Below the pieces are notes generated by a model, which saw nothing but the letters and a program-made list of their open reading frames with translations, was not told where the DNA came from and did not search any database. Positions 5,564-7,847 of a stretch of DNA of 7,847 bases are shown in pieces; the first letter of the stretch is position 1; every line of letters starts with the position of its first letter. A program made the position numbers and the translations under genes. The DNA comes from GCA-2717185 sp964386465 (lineage in GTDB: Bacteria > Pseudomonadota > Alphaproteobacteria > UBA8366 > GCA-2717185). The stretch is taken from positions 1 through 7,847 of the forward strand of contig CAYLTU010000273.1 of NCBI GenBank assembly GCA_964386465.1, read 5' to 3'.

Positions 5564-5742
5564 TGCCACTTCTTTCTGGTGACTTGCGTTTCACCCCTCA
5601 CCCTGCCCTCTCCCCAGGGAGAGGGTACGGACACACAGTGGCCTTAACTCCCTCTCCCTGGGGAGAGGGCAGGGGTGAGGGGAAGACTTTCAATGCCCTA
5701 ACTCCCGCAGGGCGGTGCGTGAGCGGAAGCGGTCATGCCTGA
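5563..5742 (+). CDS. 59-codon bridging open frame between glyQ and glyS
   Basis: ATG 5563-5565 overlaps the glyQ stop as TAATG and sits 7 bases after a near-perfect Shine-Dalgarno sequence GAGGAGG (5549-5555) inside the glyQ end. The frame begins MPLLSGDLRF, reads through the entire inverted repeat without a stop (ALSPGRG and PSPWGEGRGEG are repeat-encoded) and ends at TGA 5740-5742, overlapping the glyS ATG (5735). It is unlikely to be a functional protein, because its sequence is that of the repeat. It may be a translated leader that carries ribosomes from glyQ to glyS. The opening MP-LL resembles the MPELLL start of GlyS, so this ATG may be the old glyS start (inference). No proteins with this sequence are known to me. 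Confidence 0.35.
   Translation: MPLLSGDLRFTPHPALSPGRGYGHTVALTPSPWGEGRGEGKTFNALTPAGRCVSGSGHA
5594..5682. repeat. REP/MITE-like inverted repeat between glyQ and glyS
   Basis: The left arm 5594-5625 and right arm 5650-5682 are reverse complements over 32-33 bases, with a single one-base bulge and a 24-base centre. Each arm is itself palindromic: the left reads CCCTCTCCCCAGGGAGAGGG at 5606-5625 and the right CCCTCTCCCTGGGGAGAGGG at 5650-5669. The element can therefore fold as one long hairpin or two small ones. The CCCCTCACCC-TGCCCTCTCCCC type is a common dispersed repeat in many proteobacterial genomes. It lies inside the glyQ-glyS operon and could slow RNA polymerase or alter the ratio of the two subunits. 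Confidence 0.85.
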
Positions 5743-7819
5743 ACTCCTGCTCGAAATACTCTCCGAGGAAATCCCGGCGCGCATGCAAAAACGCGCGGCG
5801 GAGGATCTGAAGCGCCTCGTGACGGAGGGCCTCAAGAAGGTGCGACTGGACTTCGACAGCGCGGAAGTCTTCGCGACACCGAGGCGTCTTGCGCTCGTCG
5901 TCGAGGGGCTGCCGGAACGGCAGCCGGACATGCGCGAGGAGCGCAAGGGCCCCAAGGTCGATGCGCCGGACAAGGCGATCGAAGGGTTTTTGCGCAGCGC
6001 CGGCCTGGAATCGCTGAATCAGTGCGAGAAGCGCGATACCGGCAAGGGCGAGGCTTGGTTCGTCGTTATCGAACGGTCGGGAGAGCCGACGGCGCAAGTG
6101 CTGCCTGAAATCATCAACGACGTGCTCGTAAAGTTTCCCTGGCCGAAATCGATGCGTTGGGGCACCGAGACCCACCGCTGGGTTCGGCCGGTCGAGAGCA
6201 TTCTGTGCCTGTTCGGCGGTGAAACCGTCGACGGCGTTGCGTTCAACAACGTCGTATCCGGAGGCACGACAGCTGGCCACCGATTCCTGTCGCCGGAACC
6301 TGTCGAGGTTTTCTCGTTCGCCGATTACCGGGATAAGCTCGCCGGTGCGCACGTTATGCTAGATGGGGCGGAGCGGCGCGCGACGGTTGCCGTGTCGCTG
6401 CAGAAACTGGCGGAGGGCGAGGGTCTGACCGTCCAGGACGATCCCGGTTTGCTCGACGAGGTATCCGGCCTTATCGAATGGCCCGTCTGCCTGCTCGGCA
6501 CCATCGACGTGGATTTTATGGACCTTCCAGAGGAGGCGCTGACCTCCTCGATGCGCGCGCATCAGAAATATTTCGCGCTGTCGAATGCAAACGGAAATCT
6601 CGCGCCGCGCTTCGGTTTCGTCGCCAACATGACGGCGGCGGATGGCGGGGCGGTGATCGTGGCCGGCAACGAACGCGTGCTGCGGGCACGGCTCGCCGAC
6701 GCGAAATTTTTCTGGGACCAGGACCGCCGCACGCGCCTCGCCGACCGCGCGCCGGCGCTCGAGGCGATCACCTTCCACGCCAAGTTGGGCACCGTGGCCG
6801 AGAAAGTGCAGCGTGTCGCTGCGCTGGCCGCCGACTTGAGCGAAAACATCCCCGGTGCTGACAAGGACGCGGCGCGCAGCGCGGCGCTGCTGTGCAAGGC
6901 GGATCTGGCGACTGGGATGGTCGGCGAATTCCCCGACTTGCAGGGGATCATGGGGCGCTACTACGCGCGGCATGACGGCGAAAGCGAGGCCGTCGCCGAG
7001 GCGATCGCCGATCATTATTCGCCTTTGGGCCCGAACGACCGCTGCCCGACCGCGCCGGTCTCGGTCGCCGTTGCCTTGGCCGACAAGATCGATACGTTGG
7101 TGGGTTTCTGGCTGATCGACGAAAAACCGACCGGATCCAAGGATCCCTATGCGTTGCGCCGCGCGGCGCTCGGTATCATTCGGCTGATCCTGGAAAACAG
7201 GCTGCGGATCAATCTGCTGAGCGTGTTCGCCGTCGCGATGCGGCTTCATAAAGAAAAAAACGTCGATTCAGAAGGTGCGCCGGGCGCGACCGGAAGCGAA
7301 TTGCTCGGATTTTTTGCCGATCGACTCAAGGTGCATTTGCGTGAATCGGGTATCCGTCACGATTTGATTGCCGCCGTATTCGCACTCGGCGGCGAGGACG
7401 ATCTCGTCCGGTTGATGGCGAAGGTTGATGCGCTCGGCGGCTTCCTGTCGAACGAGGATGGCGAAAATCTTCTGGTCGCTTACCGACGCGCGGCAAACAT
7501 CGTGCGGATCGAGTCGAAGAAGGACAAAACCGGTTATGACGGGGACGTAAAGTCCGACCTATTGGCGCAAGATGAAGAGCGAGCGCTTTTCGAGAATTTC
7601 GCCGTCGCGCGGTCCGGGGCCGAAGATGCGATCTCGTCAGAGCGTTTTGACGGCGCAATGGAGTCTATGGCGAAACTCCGCCAGCCGGTCGACGCATTCT
7701 TCGACCAGGTTACAGTGAACGCAGACGATCCGGTTCTGCGCGAGAACAGATTGCGGTTGCTTTCGCAATTTGCAACGACACTGAATCAAATCGCGGATTT
7801 CAGTCTGATCGAGGGTTAG
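5735..7819 (+). CDS. glyS: Glycine--tRNA ligase beta subunit
   Basis: The beta subunit binds the tRNA and is needed for charging by GlyQ. It has 694 residues, matching the usual length of about 690, and is complete from ATG 5735 to TAG 7817-7819. The N-terminal part shows MPELLLEILSEEIPARM at 1-17, the ATPRRLAL motif at 47-54 and the GTETHRWVRPVESI block at 143-156. The middle has SSMRAHQKYFAL at 271-282 and RLADAKFFWDQD at 319-330. An HD-related region follows (KADLATGMVGEFPDLQG at 388-404, MGRYYARHDGES at 406-417, ALADKIDTL at 447-455, KDPYALRRAALG at 469-480). The C-terminal tRNA-binding domain includes LLVAYRRAANIVRIE at 579-593. The Shine-Dalgarno sequence is modest (GGAAG at 5725-5729, 5 bases before the ATG). 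The 28 bases after the stop contain no visible terminator. Confidence 0.98.
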   Translation: MPELLLEILSEEIPARMQKRAAEDLKRLVTEGLKKVRLDFDSAEVFATPRRLALVVEGLPERQPDMREERKGPKVDAPDKAIEGFLRSAGLESLNQCEKRDTGKGEAWFVVIERSGEPTAQVLPEIINDVLVKFPWPKSMRWGTETHRWVRPVESILCLFGGETVDGVAFNNVVSGGTTAGHRFLSPEPVEVFSFADYRDKLAGAHVMLDGAERRATVAVSLQKLAEGEGLTVQDDPGLLDEVSGLIEWPVCLLGTIDVDFMDLPEEALTSSMRAHQKYFALSNANGNLAPRFGFVANMTAADGGAVIVAGNERVLRARLADAKFFWDQDRRTRLADRAPALEAITFHAKLGTVAEKVQRVAALAADLSENIPGADKDAARSAALLCKADLATGMVGEFPDLQGIMGRYYARHDGESEAVAEAIADHYSPLGPNDRCPTAPVSVAVALADKIDTLVGFWLIDEKPTGSKDPYALRRAALGIIRLILENRLRINLLSVFAVAMRLHKEKNVDSEGAPGATGSELLGFFADRLKVHLRESGIRHDLIAAVFALGGEDDLVRLMAKVDALGGFLSNEDGENLLVAYRRAANIVRIESKKDKTGYDGDVKSDLLAQDEERALFENFAVARSGAEDAISSERFDGAMESMAKLRQPVDAFFDQVTVNADDPVLRENRLRLLSQFATTLNQIADFSLIEG

Positions 7820-7847
7820 TGGATTGACGTTGGTGTTTCGCCCCCCC

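Noticed and set aside
4376..5569. 397-codon minus-strand open frame opposite glyQ
   Set aside because: It crosses the 100-N gap, overlaps the fully conserved glyQ, and shows no recognisable motif. It is a high-GC shadow.
6359..7249. 296-codon minus-strand open frame inside glyS
   Set aside because: It lies wholly inside a conserved glyS coding region and reads as Arg/Gln/His-rich low-information sequence typical of antisense frames.
7820..7847. Terminator or start of another gene after glyS
   Set aside because: Only 28 bases remain, ending in a C run. There is no inverted repeat followed by T residues and no start with a ribosome binding site.
1..7847. CRISPR arrays, tRNA or rRNA genes, insertion-sequence transposases, defence or biosynthetic clusters
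   Set aside because: No regularly spaced repeats, no tRNA-like cloverleaf sequence, and no transposase, nuclease or biosynthetic motifs were seen in any frame.

Overview
The window is high-GC proteobacterial chromosome. It most resembles an alphaproteobacterium of the Rhodospirillales type, judged from protein signatures and from the gene set: a long-chain polyprenyl diphosphate synthase facing a DUF2007/tRNA methyltransferase gene, then an S49 peptidase, a small CxxC protein and glyQ-glyS. It is a scaffold, not finished sequence: two runs of exactly 100 N (2268-2367 and 4534-4633) are conventional gaps of unknown true length, so frames cannot be carried across them.

Left part (1-2267). The end of a CoA-transferase beta subunit (+) meets a minus-strand block convergently, and the two stop codons share one 24-bp imperfect palindrome. 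The minus-strand block has two genes. The first transcribed is a complete polyprenyl diphosphate synthase (IspB type), making the side chain of ubiquinone. The second is a 209-codon open frame that is not a normal gene: its first 58 codons are the start of a TauD/TfdA dioxygenase, and the rest is two non-contiguous pieces of an alpha/beta hydrolase of the kynurenine-formamidase type. All the key active-site motifs except the C-terminal His region are missing. It is either a double-deletion remnant or an assembly artefact.

Middle part (2368-4533), all plus strand. A DUF2007 domain runs without a stop into a tRNA1(Val) adenine-N6 methyltransferase (TrmN6/YfiC type), giving an apparent natural fusion. 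A soluble S49 (SohB/SppA-like) serine peptidase follows, then a pair of palindromic intergenic elements, the first starting on the peptidase stop codon. A small membrane-anchored protein with a CPVC zinc-ribbon half site then runs into the second gap. The peptidase and the small protein both lack a Shine-Dalgarno sequence and both have a weak promoter-like pair placed so that transcription would begin at the ATG.

Right part (4682-7819). glyQ and glyS encode the alpha and beta subunits of the alpha2beta2-type bacterial glycyl-tRNA synthetase, in order and intact. The 171-bp spacer between them carries a REP/MITE-like inverted repeat. A 59-codon open frame with a strong Shine-Dalgarno sequence starts on the glyQ stop (TAATG), reads through the whole repeat and ends overlapping the glyS start, so translation could be relayed from glyQ to glyS across the insertion. 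The last 28 bases (7820-7847) hold nothing identifiable.

Most of the window is housekeeping. I found no new defence or biosynthetic system. The items worth following up are the chimeric remnant, the DUF2007-methyltransferase fusion, and the repeat plus bridging frame between glyQ and glyS.
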